NCBI GenBank assembly: GCA_022747635.1 | Contig: JAKTNV010000006.1 | Span: forward strand, 66,347,590-66,411,589 | Length of the DNA stretch: 64,000 nucleotides | Direction: 5' to 3' | Origin: Hetaerina americana | Taxonomy: Eukaryota; Arthropoda; Insecta; Odonata; Calopterygidae | Shown here: piece after piece, positions 1 through 10,576 of the stretch | How the letters are laid out: every line of letters starts with the position of its first letter | Numbering within the stretch: the first letter of the stretch is position 1 | Made by a program: the position numbers and the translations under genes | The notes under the pieces: model-generated | Seen by the model: only the letters and a program-made list of their open reading frames with translations | Told to the model about the DNA's origin: nothing | The model's database searches: none

Positions 1-60
1 AATGTTATGTTTGCAATGCATTCTATAATGTCCAAATATTGTTCAATAAAATTTTCAAAC

Positions 61-168
61 CTGTAAAACTCTTGGTGCTCCAACCAAGCTTGCAATTGCA
101 GATGACAGTGTAGCAGCAAAACATCCACCATAAATCAAAGGCCCCCAGGAGGAGACCAATTCCATGGC
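61..168 (-). CDS. NKCC: NKCC cotransporter, TM8 coding exon
   Basis: This is an internal exon of 36 codons on the minus strand, with acceptor tttcag at its right edge and donor gtttga at its left edge. Reading on would meet an in-frame TGA, so splicing is required. The peptide begins [15 protein letters not shown] and ends [16 protein letters not shown], matching the TM8 segment of SLC12 Na-coupled cotransporters. The paired serines of LSS are, from the known NKCC1 structures, Na+ ligands; KCC exchangers lack one of them. This supports a Na+-coupled transporter. The preceding exon ends in phase 0 and this one starts in phase 0. It is the most 3' exon visible; the remaining TM helices and the C-terminal regulatory domain must lie left of the window. 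Confidence 0.93.
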
Positions 169-1563
169 CTGAAATAGAGGTAATCAAAGAAAGCACATAA
201 GCTTGGAGCTATTATTCCTATTAAATATCATATCAATAAAAGGACCAGATTATATCCCTTTTAGTTTTTCAGTATTCAACATTTATAATTGAAATTATTT
301 TTTGGCTGAGTTGATATGGTTTATGATATTAGTTCCATACTTTATGACTAGAATTAACTATCCTCATTCCTTTAATTTCAATGTTTTATGAATTTCAGTG
401 AAAGACATTTTGAAAAAAGATTGGCATTTAAAGCTTTTAATTTGTTTTTGAAGAAGTTGTACTTTTCACCTCATTTAAAACTTTTGGCTTTAATATTTAA
501 TTATACTACCAACAGTAGTATGATTCAGTTCAGTATTGTTGCTAATTTTAGGAGACATTATGCCTTCATCATGATATTTCATTAGTTTTGATTTATTTCC
601 AAAAAGGCTATTTTTTAAAACATTATTTTTGGCTAAAATAACTTTTTATCTATAATTATTTAACAGATAAAATCCAAGAACTGAAAAGGCATAAAAAGCA
701 TGTATGATGCCACAAAACAGACTTTTACAATGTACAAGTCTGTTCTGTGGTATCATACATACTTTTAATGCCTTTTTAGTGCTTGGATATTATCTTTTAA
801 ATAAATACAGATTAACAGTTATCTGTTGTTGCAAGATACAATGTACATGAACTGACTAGCTCACAATGCCAAACTAATTAATGATATCTCAATCAATTGA
901 GTATGTTCTGCATGCCCTACAAGCTGCCCATGGCATTAAAGGATATGAAACAATGCATTTTGTACAATTGGGCACCTTGTTTTCCAAGTGGACAAATCAG
1001 ACAGAAATGTAAAAAACATAAATTTGCTAAATAATCAGAGTAATACAATGTAATAGTAAATAAGTAGGGTCATATATTATGCCAAATGAGTGGGAAGACA
1101 AAAAGTGCAACAACGAAAATCAGGTATTGCCTGCATGCTCATAAATCGCATAAGAAGGGCTATTTATGTCTAATAAGTATGTATATATTATGCACTTATC
1201 TAATACTTGTAGAAAGAGAGAAAAAAATTATACACTCCAGAAAACTATGATCTACAGTTATATAGTATTGTCGACTATATACATGTATGCATAGTTATTT
1301 TACTAAGCCATGAGGAATTAGTTGCAATTTGTGACACTTGACACTGTTAGCATGCAAAAATTCAAAATGTTTGACTAACTTTGCTTTATGTTGATTGAAT
1401 TTTTAAAATTAGCAATGTGAAAGCCTTGCAAAAAATTTGATTAACTCAATGGGGAAGTAAATTTGATTAAAGTCAATTCAGTGTTGCAATTTAGTGTAGC
1501 AAGTATTCCAGGATAAGATTAAGAATTCAAATTTTACACTCTGAAAAAATAAACTTCCTATAC
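169..1563 (-). other. NKCC intron with a foldback repeat
   Basis: AT-rich intron between the TM7-loop exon and the TM8 exon. The only structure I see in it is the foldback repeat at 655-805. Confidence 0.8.
655..805. repeat. Foldback (inverted repeat), about 70-bp arms
   Basis: The arms at about 655-724 and 736-805 are reverse complements, separated by an 11-nt spacer. The inner 60 bp match at 53 of 60 positions. It looks like a small foldback MITE inside an NKCC intron. In the pre-mRNA it would form a long imperfect hairpin. No coding content. Confidence 0.85.
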
Positions 1564-1788
1564 CTGGCTGTCATTTTCAAGCCCAAAACTACATGTTCTG
1601 TCAGTACAATTTTTGAGGTACACCCATGGATCAGGAAGGCTCTCATTGAGAGCCAGATGGTATTCCGTGACATTTCCTGATGCATCTCGGAGGGTGCATG
1701 CTCCCAACATGAAGGCATATCCAAAATAGGATAAAAATGTGACTGCTATAGCCAAAAGGGTTCCAATAGGAATAGCTTTACTTGGGTC
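1564..1788 (-). CDS. NKCC: NKCC cotransporter, TM7 and glycosylated extracellular loop exon
   Basis: Exon of 75 codons, phase 0 at both ends, with acceptor gtttag at its right edge and donor gtatag at its left. The peptide opens with DPSKAIPIGTLLAIAV, the linker after TM6 plus the start of TM7, followed by YAFMLGACTLRDASGN, a signature of NKCC/NCC proteins. The loop that follows carries three N-glycosylation sequons (NVT, NES, NCT) and a cysteine pair in NCTDRTCSFG, as expected for the large extracellular loop between TM7 and TM8 in this family. It joins directly to the TM8 exon. No frameshift or stop is seen. Confidence 0.95.
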
Positions 1789-2020
1789 CTAAACAAATAA
1801 GAAAAATCAGTTAGTGCATCCAACTTATTAAACCTGTAAATAATTGAATCATGAATTTCAAAACTTAAAATCAATACACATAATTTTTCCATATTCAAAA
1901 CATTATATTAACTTTTTGGGGTAATTTATGGCCTATTAACAGAAGGACCAGATCATAATCAATTTCTGCATATTTATACACATAAATAAATACCATACAA
2001 ATATACATATATATACATAC

Positions 2021-2097
<77 letters not shown>

Positions 2098-3373
2098 AAA
2101 AGTAGTTACTACCATAGAATATGCAATCATGGATTACAATTTGAAATTCTGAGGTTCATCATTAAAACCATGAATTAGAGAGGGATACATTTTTTATATG
2201 GTTGTGTACATTGGTCTCATTTGAAATTGAAGCAGCAACAAGCTCAATGGGGTTCATTAAAGAGTTCAAAAATTTAAGTTTTGATTACAAAAAATGTGTA
2301 CATTACTATTTAATGTGATTGTGTTTAGAATAGTTAAATTTTACTGAAAGGTCAATCATAAACACAAATCTCTCTGTTTTCCTTATGCTCAAAAGCATGT
2401 GCCTTACATATAGCAGTTTGAATTAGGAAAGATCATTTAATACAACCACTTTTTATGATATACTAAATTTTGGCTAACAGTAACTTTAATATGGCAATTT
2501 AAATATGATAACAATTCTTTCATTTAAATGTTCCAGTAATATGTAAGCCAATCTTGCTTGACAACTTAACATGGCATCTTAATGTGATAAGTTATGAGAC
2601 ATTTATGAGGTGTTTCTGTCAAAAATATCTTGAGCTGACCTTTCCTGAGCTTAATGAAATGCATAAAATTCTACTAATGATGTCCCCTCTTATTATCCTC
2701 ATATTTAATAATATATGTATACCTATACATCCAACTATAGATGCTCTTTGTCAAAATGTTGAATGAAACCTTTCATAACTCAATGAAAGTACACCATTTT
2801 TTTCTCAATTCCACATTTTATACACATGGGAACATTTTCACAAAACCTAAGTCAGCATATAATTTGAACTTGTAGGGGAAATTAATGAGGATTAAAATTG
2901 CTTCCAGCTGGGAATTTTCCATATACCTAATCCCAAAAAGCAAATATTCTGCCAGGCTTTACAATACATTCGGGCTTCGTATTATTATACTGGAGGCATT
3001 ATTTAAAGGCTAACAAACATAACCTGTAAGAATAATGACAGTACAGAGAAATATATTCCAGTTTCTTGTGCATACAAATCAGCGAAATTAGTCTTCTGCA
3101 GAGGTTTTGTTTAACGAGTCATATTGAGACATTTGGAGTTGTTGATGGTGACATATAAGCCATTAGGACTAACAACAGGGTCATATTGATAGGTTATTAC
3201 TGATATAAAGACTATCCAACCTGTAATTGGATTATTTAGTATCTGTTACTTCATTTAAATAACAATGAATCATTTCCATTATAGTATTAGCAAGAGGTCC
3301 CGTGGAAAATATTCAACTACAAGCTCTCAGTATTAAGTTCTCATGGAAGTAAGTCCAAATATTCAAGCATTAC
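1789..3373 (-). other. NKCC intron with (TA)n tract
   Basis: Intron between the TM6 and TM7 exons. Apart from the microsatellite near 2.0 kb it is unremarkable AT-rich sequence. I see no further exon in it. Confidence 0.75.
2019..2094. repeat. (TA)n microsatellite
   Basis: Long run of alternating TA with a few interruptions. The tyrosine/isoleucine open frame across it is a repeat artefact. Confidence 0.97.
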
Positions 3374-3513
3374 CTTCAAGTCACCTGAAAGGTTAGCTCC
3401 AGCCACAATCCCAGTTACAGCTGGGAAAAAGACAGAGAAAACAGAAAAGAAGTCATGGTCAACTCCTTCAAAATGTCTATAATCGGCATGTAGGTTGATG
3501 CTGAATGTTTCAT
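3374..3513 (-). CDS. NKCC: NKCC cotransporter, TM6 exon
   Basis: Exon of 140 nt: its first two bases complete a split Tyr codon, then 46 codons follow, ending in phase 0 at donor gtaatg. The acceptor is tttcag. The peptide contains [18 protein letters not shown] followed by ANLSGDLK. This is the highly conserved TM6 block of SLC12 proteins (FFPA-TGI-AGAN-SGDLK), whose unwound centre helps form the ion path. The region before it ([12 protein letters not shown]) is the short extracellular link after TM5. The reading frame is intact and joins to DPSKAIP of the next exon, reproducing the family's usual SGDLKDP sequence. Confidence 0.95.
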
Positions 3514-3614
3514 CTGAAATAAATGTATAGCGTAAATAGATAAATGCAAAAACGTGAAGAACACAGAAATCCAATTCCATTAATGAGATATGGCTACTTA
3601 AGAGTAATACTTAC

Positions 3615-3729
3615 AATTATATCCTACAAAACCTTTAGCAATTTCCTCATCATCCACTGGTCCTATTATGCTCCCAATAACAAAGTCAAATTGCGATGCA
3701 ATGAGAACAAAGAGCAATACCATTTGGGT
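3615..3729 (-). CDS. NKCC: NKCC cotransporter, TM5 exon
   Basis: Exon of 38 codons plus one base, with acceptor ctttcag at 3730-3736 and donor gtaagt at its left edge. The peptide TQMVLLFVLIASQFDFVIG is a hydrophobic helix that aligns with TM5 of NKCC/NCC. The acidic DDEEIAKGF that follows is the variable extracellular turn. It is separated from the TM6 exon by an intron of only 101 bp. It starts in phase 0 after the ...DWVTR end of the TM4 exon, so the junction reads WVTR-TQMV, equivalent to the WEAK-AQVV type junction in relatives. Confidence 0.93.
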
Positions 3730-3806
3730 CTGAAAGGGAATTTATGGAAGACAAAATTAAGGTGCATCCCAGGTTTGATTTCGATTAAATGCAAATAAGA
3801 ACTTTC

Positions 3807-3894
3807 CACGTCCCCTGACACACCCAGAGCGGGCCCTTTTTTTATTTATTTGCACACCCTGCGAGCTACGGCCAGGGTGTGTGGCAGGGGGTGA
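3807..3894. repeat. Nested inverted repeat
   Basis: Two nested pairs are visible: cacaccctg with cagggtgtg around a short loop, and an outer cccctgacacaccc with ggtgtgtggcagggg. This looks like the terminus of a repeat element adjoining the neighbouring retrotransposon relic. Function unknown. Confidence 0.6.
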
Positions 3895-4140
3895 ATGCAT
3901 ACCAGAATAATTTTTGCCGAACATGACCCTACCGCGGTCGGGCAATGTTATTATGATCCCCTATCATTCGTGGGAAAATGACATCTTAAATCGATCTGAT
4001 GTACACTTAACCTCTCTATTTTTATTGACATGATCTCTCCTACAATAGTACTATGGGGGTAATAATACATTTTCAACATCACTACTAAAGAGACTCTATT
4101 CCAAATTATGCAAGAGCTTCAATCTGTAATTTAACCTTCG

Positions 4141-4392
4141 CTTTTACGAATCTAGCTCCTCTACGATGCAAGGGATCAATCCGGTAATCAGTCCAACTTC
4201 GTGAGGATCCCATTTACCAGCAGCATATCCTAAATGAGGCCTAACCTGCGAAAGATAACATTTCTCTTTGACCTTTTCATCACATTTACCAAGTACTCTC
4301 CTAATAAATCCTAATTTTTGGTTAGCTTGTACATGTATTCCCCGTATGTGTTTCACCCGGGAGAGATCGTGAGTGAGGGTGACCGGGAGTGA
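4141..4392 (-). pseudogene. Non-LTR retrotransposon RT C-terminal relic
   Basis: The minus-strand translation reads VTLTHDLSRVKHIRGI, then QANQKLGFIRR, then VRPHLGYAAGKWDPH. This resembles the post-catalytic part of CR1/Jockey-type reverse transcriptases (LGFLRRNL...VRPILEYAS-VWDPH). It is a short fragment without the catalytic domain or an endonuclease and lies in an NKCC intron in the gene's own orientation. Clade assignment is tentative. Confidence 0.75.
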
Positions 4393-4779
4393 TCATAGAA
4401 GCAAAACAAATTCAAAGAAGAAAATTACAACCGAAACCTTACTCGAAGGAAAATGTTAGCTCAGCAATAAATAAGCGTATTTGAATAGATACATTTGTGT
4501 ACCATCCGAACAAATAAAAACTCAAGAGATGACAACAGGGAGATTTTTAGTGAAATTGTTTCACTATTATACTCATTTGGAGTAATAATTTGACAAAATA
4601 ACTACCTTAGATGAAATTAGGCGGGGAAAAGAAAACAAAATCAAGTAAAAATACCTTTTAACTACAAGTGATGAATTCACTAAAGAAGTTCAAAGCAAGA
4701 ACATATTTTGTATACATACAGGAATAATGAGTTCAATTTAAGGTTAACAATTTGTAATTCACATTCATGAATAGCTTAC

Positions 4780-5033
4780 CCTTGTAACCCAATCCATTCC
4801 CACAATTGCAAGAATTAAGATGGCAATGAGCGTGATCACACCAACCACTCGGATATCATTTGTTGCACCATCAACTATTATTGCACCAAATGGACGTAAC
4901 AGATCTTGAAGGGATTCACAAAATCCCACAATATACATGGAGACAGCAATGGAATTTGCAAGTGTAAACATTAATCCAATTGCTCCTCCAAACTCAGGCC
5001 CCAAAGAGCGCGAGATCATGTAGTAAATACCAC
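4780..5033 (-). CDS. NKCC: NKCC cotransporter, TM3-TM4 exon
   Basis: Exon of 254 nt: two bases complete the Gly codon shared with either TM2 exon, then 84 codons. The acceptor is tttccag and the donor gtaagc. The peptide GGIYYMISRSLGPEFGG is a hallmark of SLC12 proteins; the TM3 part continues LANSIAVSMYIVGFCESLQ. The Tyr of SMYIVGF sits where NKCC1 has its K+-coordinating tyrosine and where NCC has histidine, so the sequence predicts a K+-using NKCC rather than an NCC. TM4 follows (DIRVVGVITLIAILILAIVG) and the exon ends DWVTR. The upstream junction works identically with both alternative TM2 exons. Confidence 0.96.
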
Positions 5034-5549
5034 CTGGAAACATTGAAATCTGTTGTTAAATTAAAAGAAAGTTGACACACAAATTTCTTCCGACACGCAA
5101 AAGTACAGAATGAAAAAATGAAACATAATAATTACCATTAAGTATCTCAATTTAAAAAAATGAGATTAACTTATCAAGTTTTAATACAAACATCATCAGA
5201 GTGTATAGAAATTTATTTATTTTCCTCCATTTAATTATATAATTATTACTCGTAAAACTTTAAGCATATAGCACTTTAATACTCTTTAAAAACAAGGAAT
5301 ATTATAAGCATTTTCATTCAAATATGCCCACTAATGTGATATGATGGGTGCCTGCTTAATATTACAGCTTTAAACTTTTATTTTTACGATTGTATTCTTG
5401 AGAAATGAAAATTAACATATCAATCAATCTTCCAGATTCATTTATTTCTAAAATGTAATGGAATGGTTTGAAGCTAAAGCTTAATACATTCATACAAATG
5501 TGGTAGCCATGCAAAAGAGGTTTAGAAAAAAATAGTATATATAGCTTAC
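5034..5549 (-). other. NKCC intron downstream of TM2 exons
   Basis: 516-bp AT-rich intron that either TM2 exon must use for its 3' side. I looked for a third TM2-like cassette here and saw none. Confidence 0.75.
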
Positions 5550-5645
5550 CTCCTTTGATTTGACCATTTGTACTAACTGCCGACATAGACAGAGCAGTGA
5601 TTGCAGTGACAATATTTGCTAAAGAAATTATAAGAAGTCCCTCGA
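5550..5645 (-). CDS. NKCC: NKCC alternative TM2 exon, proximal copy
   Basis: Exon of exactly 96 nt (2 + 31 codons + 1), with acceptor ttttcag and donor gtaagc. It translates as (V)EGLLIISLANIVTAITA followed by LSMSAVSTNGQIKG, completing GG with the TM3 exon. This is TM2 and the following intracellular turn. The last 14 residues equal those of the copy at 6432-6527, but six codons there differ synonymously. Ten of the first 18 residues differ. In vertebrate NKCC2 the same region is encoded by mutually exclusive 96-nt cassettes A, B and F that set ion affinity and transport rate. By analogy this is one of two mutually exclusive exons; including both would keep frame but insert a surplus helix. 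Alternative splicing itself is inferred. Confidence 0.93.
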
Positions 5646-6431
5646 CTGAAAATGCATTGAGAGAATAAAAAGAAAATAGAATCTATGAGCAATGTGCCAG
5701 GGCAAAATACAACAAACACATAGACAGTACTAACAAGGCAATACATTATTTTTATTTTCATGCAATACTGAACATAATTTGAATGCTGGAAAAAATCTCA
5801 GTAGCAATTTACAAATGCAGATTTAAAAATAAAACAAGGGCAATGGCAATAGCTAAAGAAATGAGGGAAGAAATCACATGTCTAATTAATCCAAGCAGTT
5901 AAAACAGTCAATATTTCTTCAAATATTTAATGCAAACATTATCACAAATGCTATATCAAAAGTAAATTTTCATTTCTTTACGCTAACTGAATGCATGCCA
6001 TTTCGTGCAGAGTATTTTCAAGTAATTGTAAAAAAAAATAAGCTTATATGCTTTAATGAATGATCGCATAAATTTATGACTGAAATTCATCACATTGAGC
6101 AAAATGCAAATTTCAAAAGAATGCGCTGCTTATATATAAATATTGTATCAGCAATGACCATTCATGAATAGAGATGACTTACCATGGATAAAGCCAAGCT
6201 GTAAACAAATAATCACACCATTAAGACATACATATAAAACTATGGAAAAAGCTTCAAGAGTTGAAATAGAGTATTTGGACAGGGCCTTAATAGTAAAATA
6301 ACGTACGGCCATGCTATCTGCAAATAAAAAGCCTGAGATAACATTCAAAATCAGCCATAAATAGTCTCAGCCTTCTACTCTGCTGCGCGGACAAAAGCAT
6401 TGATTGGCCAAGTCACCGTGATGTACCTTAC
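5646..6431 (-). other. Intron separating the two alternative TM2 exons
   Basis: 786-bp spacer between the duplicated TM2 exons. It is AT-rich and contains the 16-nt splice-site-flanked segment described at 6183-6198. At this length steric hindrance between splice sites is unlikely, so any mutual exclusion would need another mechanism. Confidence 0.75.
6183..6198 (-). other. Possible 16-nt microexon or decoy splice pair
   Basis: On the minus strand a pyrimidine-rich tract ending ttgtttacag is followed by 16 nt (cttggctttatccatg) and then gtaagt, a consensus donor. A branch-like cttaatg lies about 20 nt upstream of the acceptor. Sixteen nt would shift the frame, so inclusion would break the protein. 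It could be a poison microexon, a splicing decoy or chance. Confidence 0.3.
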
Positions 6432-6527
6432 CTCCTTTTATTTGGCCATTTGTACTAACAGCAGACATTGACAAGGTTGTCACAAGAGTAACTACGTTGG
6501 AAAGACAGATGACAGCTACTCCTTCCC
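6432..6527 (-). CDS. NKCC: NKCC alternative TM2 exon, distal copy
   Basis: Exon of exactly 96 nt with acceptor ttttccag and donor gtaagg, in the same phase as the copy at 5550-5645. It translates as (G)EGVAVICLSNVVTLVTT followed by LSMSAVSTNGQIKG. Because the TM1 exon ends one base into a codon, this copy makes Gly at the junction where the other makes Val. It keeps the NKCC TM2 pattern (AGVG-EGVAVICLSNVVT). No stop, frameshift or splice-site defect is seen, and the shared C-terminal half is held constant at protein level while synonymous sites have drifted. That argues both copies are under selection. It lies on the TM1-proximal side, so it would be the first cassette met by the splicing machinery. 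Confidence 0.93.
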
Positions 6528-7459
6528 CTGGAAAACATTACCCTCTCACATCAAGGTCAATATCTGTAGCTTAATTGGATTCACAAAAAAATTATTTTTG
6601 ATATAATCGTCACAAAACTAAGTAGTCACTAAGTTTTGTTGCTATAAAGTCCTTTAGAATTAAGTTTCGTAAGTTTACGTTCTTGTTGATTCATGATATA
6701 ATGTGAAATCCTGAATTCTGAAAACATTTCTCCCCAAATTTTCATTGCTAAGCATGCTTCTGTCCCCTAAGAAATAAGCAGTCACTTTAATTAGCCTAAA
6801 ATGTCATTTCAGTACGCTCACATTTTGCTGTACTGCTTACATCGTTTTAAATTGGAGATGCAACTTTAGTCTACAAATGTGTTATTTTATGGCTCATAGG
6901 TGGTAGTTGCGTTATCAATTGAAATGGGAACTTAAGATTGGAGAAGGGGTAGAAGGGTAGATAGAGACCTGAAATCGGCTTATGCCCTTAATCCCTAAAC
7001 AACACATGCAGATGGTTCTACGGCGTAATGCCCCATTCGACAGTTTGAGTACTGCTCTTTTCATCTGGAGAAGAGATCGGGAAGATTTTAAAGTGTTGCC
7101 GTATAAATGAAGCAATGAGTTAACGACAATTTCAATTTTTATTGGATACATTTTGTCATCAGGACCTAGGCTTCGCTCTATTACATCATCATTGCCAATA
7201 TGATCATGTGGAGTACAGTGCTAAAAGTACCATTAACTGTAGAAGGTTGGAGCTTGACTTCAGTGACGGCTATACTTAATTTGCGGCAGATATTTTTCAA
7301 CGATTGTCATACTACTTGTCCCTTTATTTACTCGTACTGTGAAGGTTTTTCAACCAACCGCTTAGGGGACAGTAGTTTCTAGCTTCATTCATTCAAGGTA
7401 TTCAAAGGACGGTTTTTGGACGGTCCCTAACGCCTATTATTTTTCGTCTTCATCCCATT

Positions 7460-7790
7460 CTCCCTTCCAGCACGGCCTTCAATAAACGCGCTGTATTTGC
7501 AGTATTTCCTCTCTCAAATTTCTCTACCTCTCATTGATTTCCCCGGTAACTTACTTTATTTCCCCACCATATCAAAAACCTAATCACTTGTCTTACGCTC
7601 TGTCCAACTTCTTCTTTTCATTATTCATAGCACCCACATTTCAAGAGACTCCAATCCACGCTCATCCTCCTGCCTCAAAGACAAACCAAGTTTCAAATCT
7701 ATACAGCGCTCCGCATTCTTTACCAACCTTTCCTTCACGTATTTACTTAGTATATCCTTCATAAACTCTTCATCCTCATAAATACTTCGG
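7460..7790 (-). pseudogene. Non-LTR retrotransposon 3' relic
   Basis: The minus-strand translation gives LSLRQEDERGLESLEMWV, then SWTERKTSD and a diverged tail ending in EGRAGRENG, with stops. This is the post-RT segment common to a family of insect non-LTR elements (ETWTLRQ...RLEAFEMWCWRRM-KISWTDK). Strongly decayed; it belongs to the same family as several other fragments in the window. Confidence 0.75.
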
Positions 7791-9034
7791 TAAAGGAAGT
7801 GGACGAATTTCCGTCACTCCTGAACCTCATTTCTTTTCAGTGTTATTGAGAGGAAAATTTCATAAAATGAAAACAATTAATCGAGACCGTCGACACTTCC
7901 GCTAAATCTTGGACGAGTCCAGCAAATAACACAAGTTCTCCTATTCTACACGCTTCACTCTGTCTTATTACTACCGTTATTTCCATAGCCATAGTGTCAA
8001 TTCTCGCGAACCCGTTTCCGTTCAAAGTTAGCGCTCTCGGGCACCGACGCTGGAAATGTATCCTGTTAATTCGGCAACACGCTGGCCTTTCATGCTCGCA
8101 AGGGTCCATTCGCGAATTTCGCCGAGCTTAAAGTAGTGCAGATAGTAACAGACGAGCGCACCTCAGCGCACACCCAAGGCTATGAACGAAATTTGTGTGC
8201 GCATGCTGAATCTGATAATTTGCGAGTGTTTTTTCGGTTGATAGCCCCACTTATCGGGTTTTAATAAATAATTAAAGGGTTATTAATTTTTCAAAAAAAA
8301 AGATGAAATCTAAGTTACCGTAAAAATAGGATCTTTTGTTTGCCACCGTTCAGTCGCCGAAGAACAATGATAAGGTCTGCCTTCCCCACTCCCAAGTCGT
8401 TTACGTAATTGATTAATGAGGCCTATGTAACATGAGAAATGTTTTCGCGGAGATACCACATTCACTGATGTGCGTGTACTCTTAGTAATTTTTTTAAGGC
8501 TTCGTGTTCGTTGGCAGAGTTAAGGATTTCACTCTTTGAAATTTTAACAAAACCGCTCGCACGGTTATAGAGTTCTCGGAGAAAATAGAAACGGAAAAAT
8601 AATCTAACATGGGGTGCCTACTTAGAATTTTCGTCAAGTGAAAACTAAATTCATTCTTTTCAACTTAATATACTCCTATGAACCATAAGAAATTACAGCA
8701 GTGCTGAAATGAAATTAAAAACCAATATATTTCCCTTACATGGTTATTTTGGCGTGGCATCCCAGGGAGTAGAGCCAAGCCTAAGACTCACCCAAGCTTT
8801 GTGATTTTTTGGGCACCAGAACTTCCTGGGTTACCATCGGCGGCACAGGGAAATAAACTGGCTGTCCTACCATGATGAATGAATTTCACGCACCGTTGCG
8901 CTCAGCACTACGGGAGTTTTATATTCAGCTATCAAAACTATCATCAGTCAACCTTTACTACAGTAATATTCATGGATAAGTCTTCCACGAGTACGTTCAA
9001 GAGAGAAATACCCCAATGAACTTTCTCATACAGG

Positions 9035-9037
<3 letters not shown>

Positions 9038-9092
<55 letters not shown>
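9038..9092. repeat. (TA)n microsatellite
   Basis: Uninterrupted TA run in the large NKCC intron. Confidence 0.97.
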
Positions 9093-9094
<2 letters not shown>

Positions 9095-9959
9095 TGTACT
9101 AATAAATGCTGATCGCTAGAATGGGTTAAATCTCGTCACTCTAAGGATTTGTTAGCAACAATTATTATCTGACTGGGATGTGATTTGCGGAGATATGTGA
9201 ATTTTAATGAGTTGGTGAAGGGACACGTTCCATGATCAGCTGTAAAATATAACGTTCCTGCAGCATTAATGGAAGTAGAACTCCAAGGAAATTAGCCAAC
9301 ACTTTCTGCGAATCAACACGTTGGTTTGACATTTAATCTTTCACAAAAGTGAGTACAGATACTATATGGCACAAATATTTTTTTTAAAAATCTATGTACC
9401 TGTGTTGAGGACATTCGGGCGTGCCTCGGTAACACCATTGCTCAGCGATCGTACGGAGAGGATTATGGCTTGGGAGATTATAGGTTGCGAGTATTTGCAG
9501 CACACTTTCCCTCTCAGTTGAATGCGCCCACGCGAGAACAGATATTTACGGCGTGTCATTTAACAATTTCATGATGTGCGGTTAAGTTATGCCCGCAATG
9601 AACATGTAATATGGCTGCCGCTAGGATTATCTTTTAATCACCAAGTTGTTGTGATCGACTCATCAGACGAGGCCGGTCATTTCAAAGACATCGGAAGGAG
9701 AAAGTGAAGAGTTTTAAACACTTTTTGCTGTGCTGTTCAGTCTTTAGATAAAGGCGGAATCATATGCATGATATTTATTTAAGGGGGTATTTGCGCAATA
9801 TTTTCATTTACTGCAGAATACTAGGAAATCGTCCAAACTGTTACTATCACTTGTGAGTTACTTGTAAACTACCGTAGGCAGTGAACAAATGATTGTCCCA
9901 TTAGTAAATCACGGCACTTAGCCACACTATGTTAACGTTACATTGAATCGCCATCTTCT

Positions 9960-10170
9960 TAAGTGTGGTATGGGTCTTGTTGAGAGAATGAATGCAAGTC
10001 GAATCACCAAAGAGGGACATATGAGAGAAGAGTAAATGGTTTGAGAGGACGTGATGCACTGAGAATGTCACCGGTTAAAATGGGAGAATTAGAGTGGTTA
10101 TTCTCAAGAGCAGAAAAGCATTTGCGAAAACAATGTATGAAAGAAAAAGGAACGAAATAAGTATGCAAAG
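9960..10170 (+). pseudogene. Possible non-LTR retrotransposon tail relic
   Basis: The plus-strand reading LVERMNASRITKEGHMREE resembles the GHVERM-DDRL-K-V-EGK tail of the non-LTR family found elsewhere in the window, with stops on both sides. The match is short, so confidence is low. Confidence 0.35.
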
Positions 10171-10576
10171 ACAGTAAAGTAAAAAATTAATTACTCAAAG
10201 GGAGTAAATTTCCTGAGGTAAGTTGCAAGCAGTCTTTTCAGAATTTGCCTACCTCTAAAGAGGCTGTCCTTTAATTACGCAAGCTGCTAGGGGTGATGTA
10301 ATATTTCAATCTGTTTCATCGCTGGAAGTAAGTGGGAGGACTTAGGAGCTATCTAATTGAAGACTCAGTATTGAATTATCTCAACGATTATTTATGATGA
10401 AAGAATTTTAAAAATCCCTAATCAGCAAAGGTGAAATTATGCAAAACTCTCTCCACTTATCCACTTCCTATTATTCTTTCCTACACTTCCTCTTATTCCC
10501 CATTATTGATATAGCATATCCCCTATGCTGCCTGTAAAACTAATTAAACTTTCGTTTTACAATTTTTAAATAATTT

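Larger units (their letters stand above)
3730..4779 (-). other. NKCC intron with nested palindrome and RT relic
   Basis: Intron between the TM4 and TM5 exons. It holds the nested palindrome at 3807-3894 and a decayed reverse transcriptase piece at 4141-4392. The rest is AT-rich, with nothing recognised. Confidence 0.75.

Noticed and set aside
1936..2130. Tyr/Ile-rich small protein
   Set aside because: Translation of a (TA)n microsatellite.
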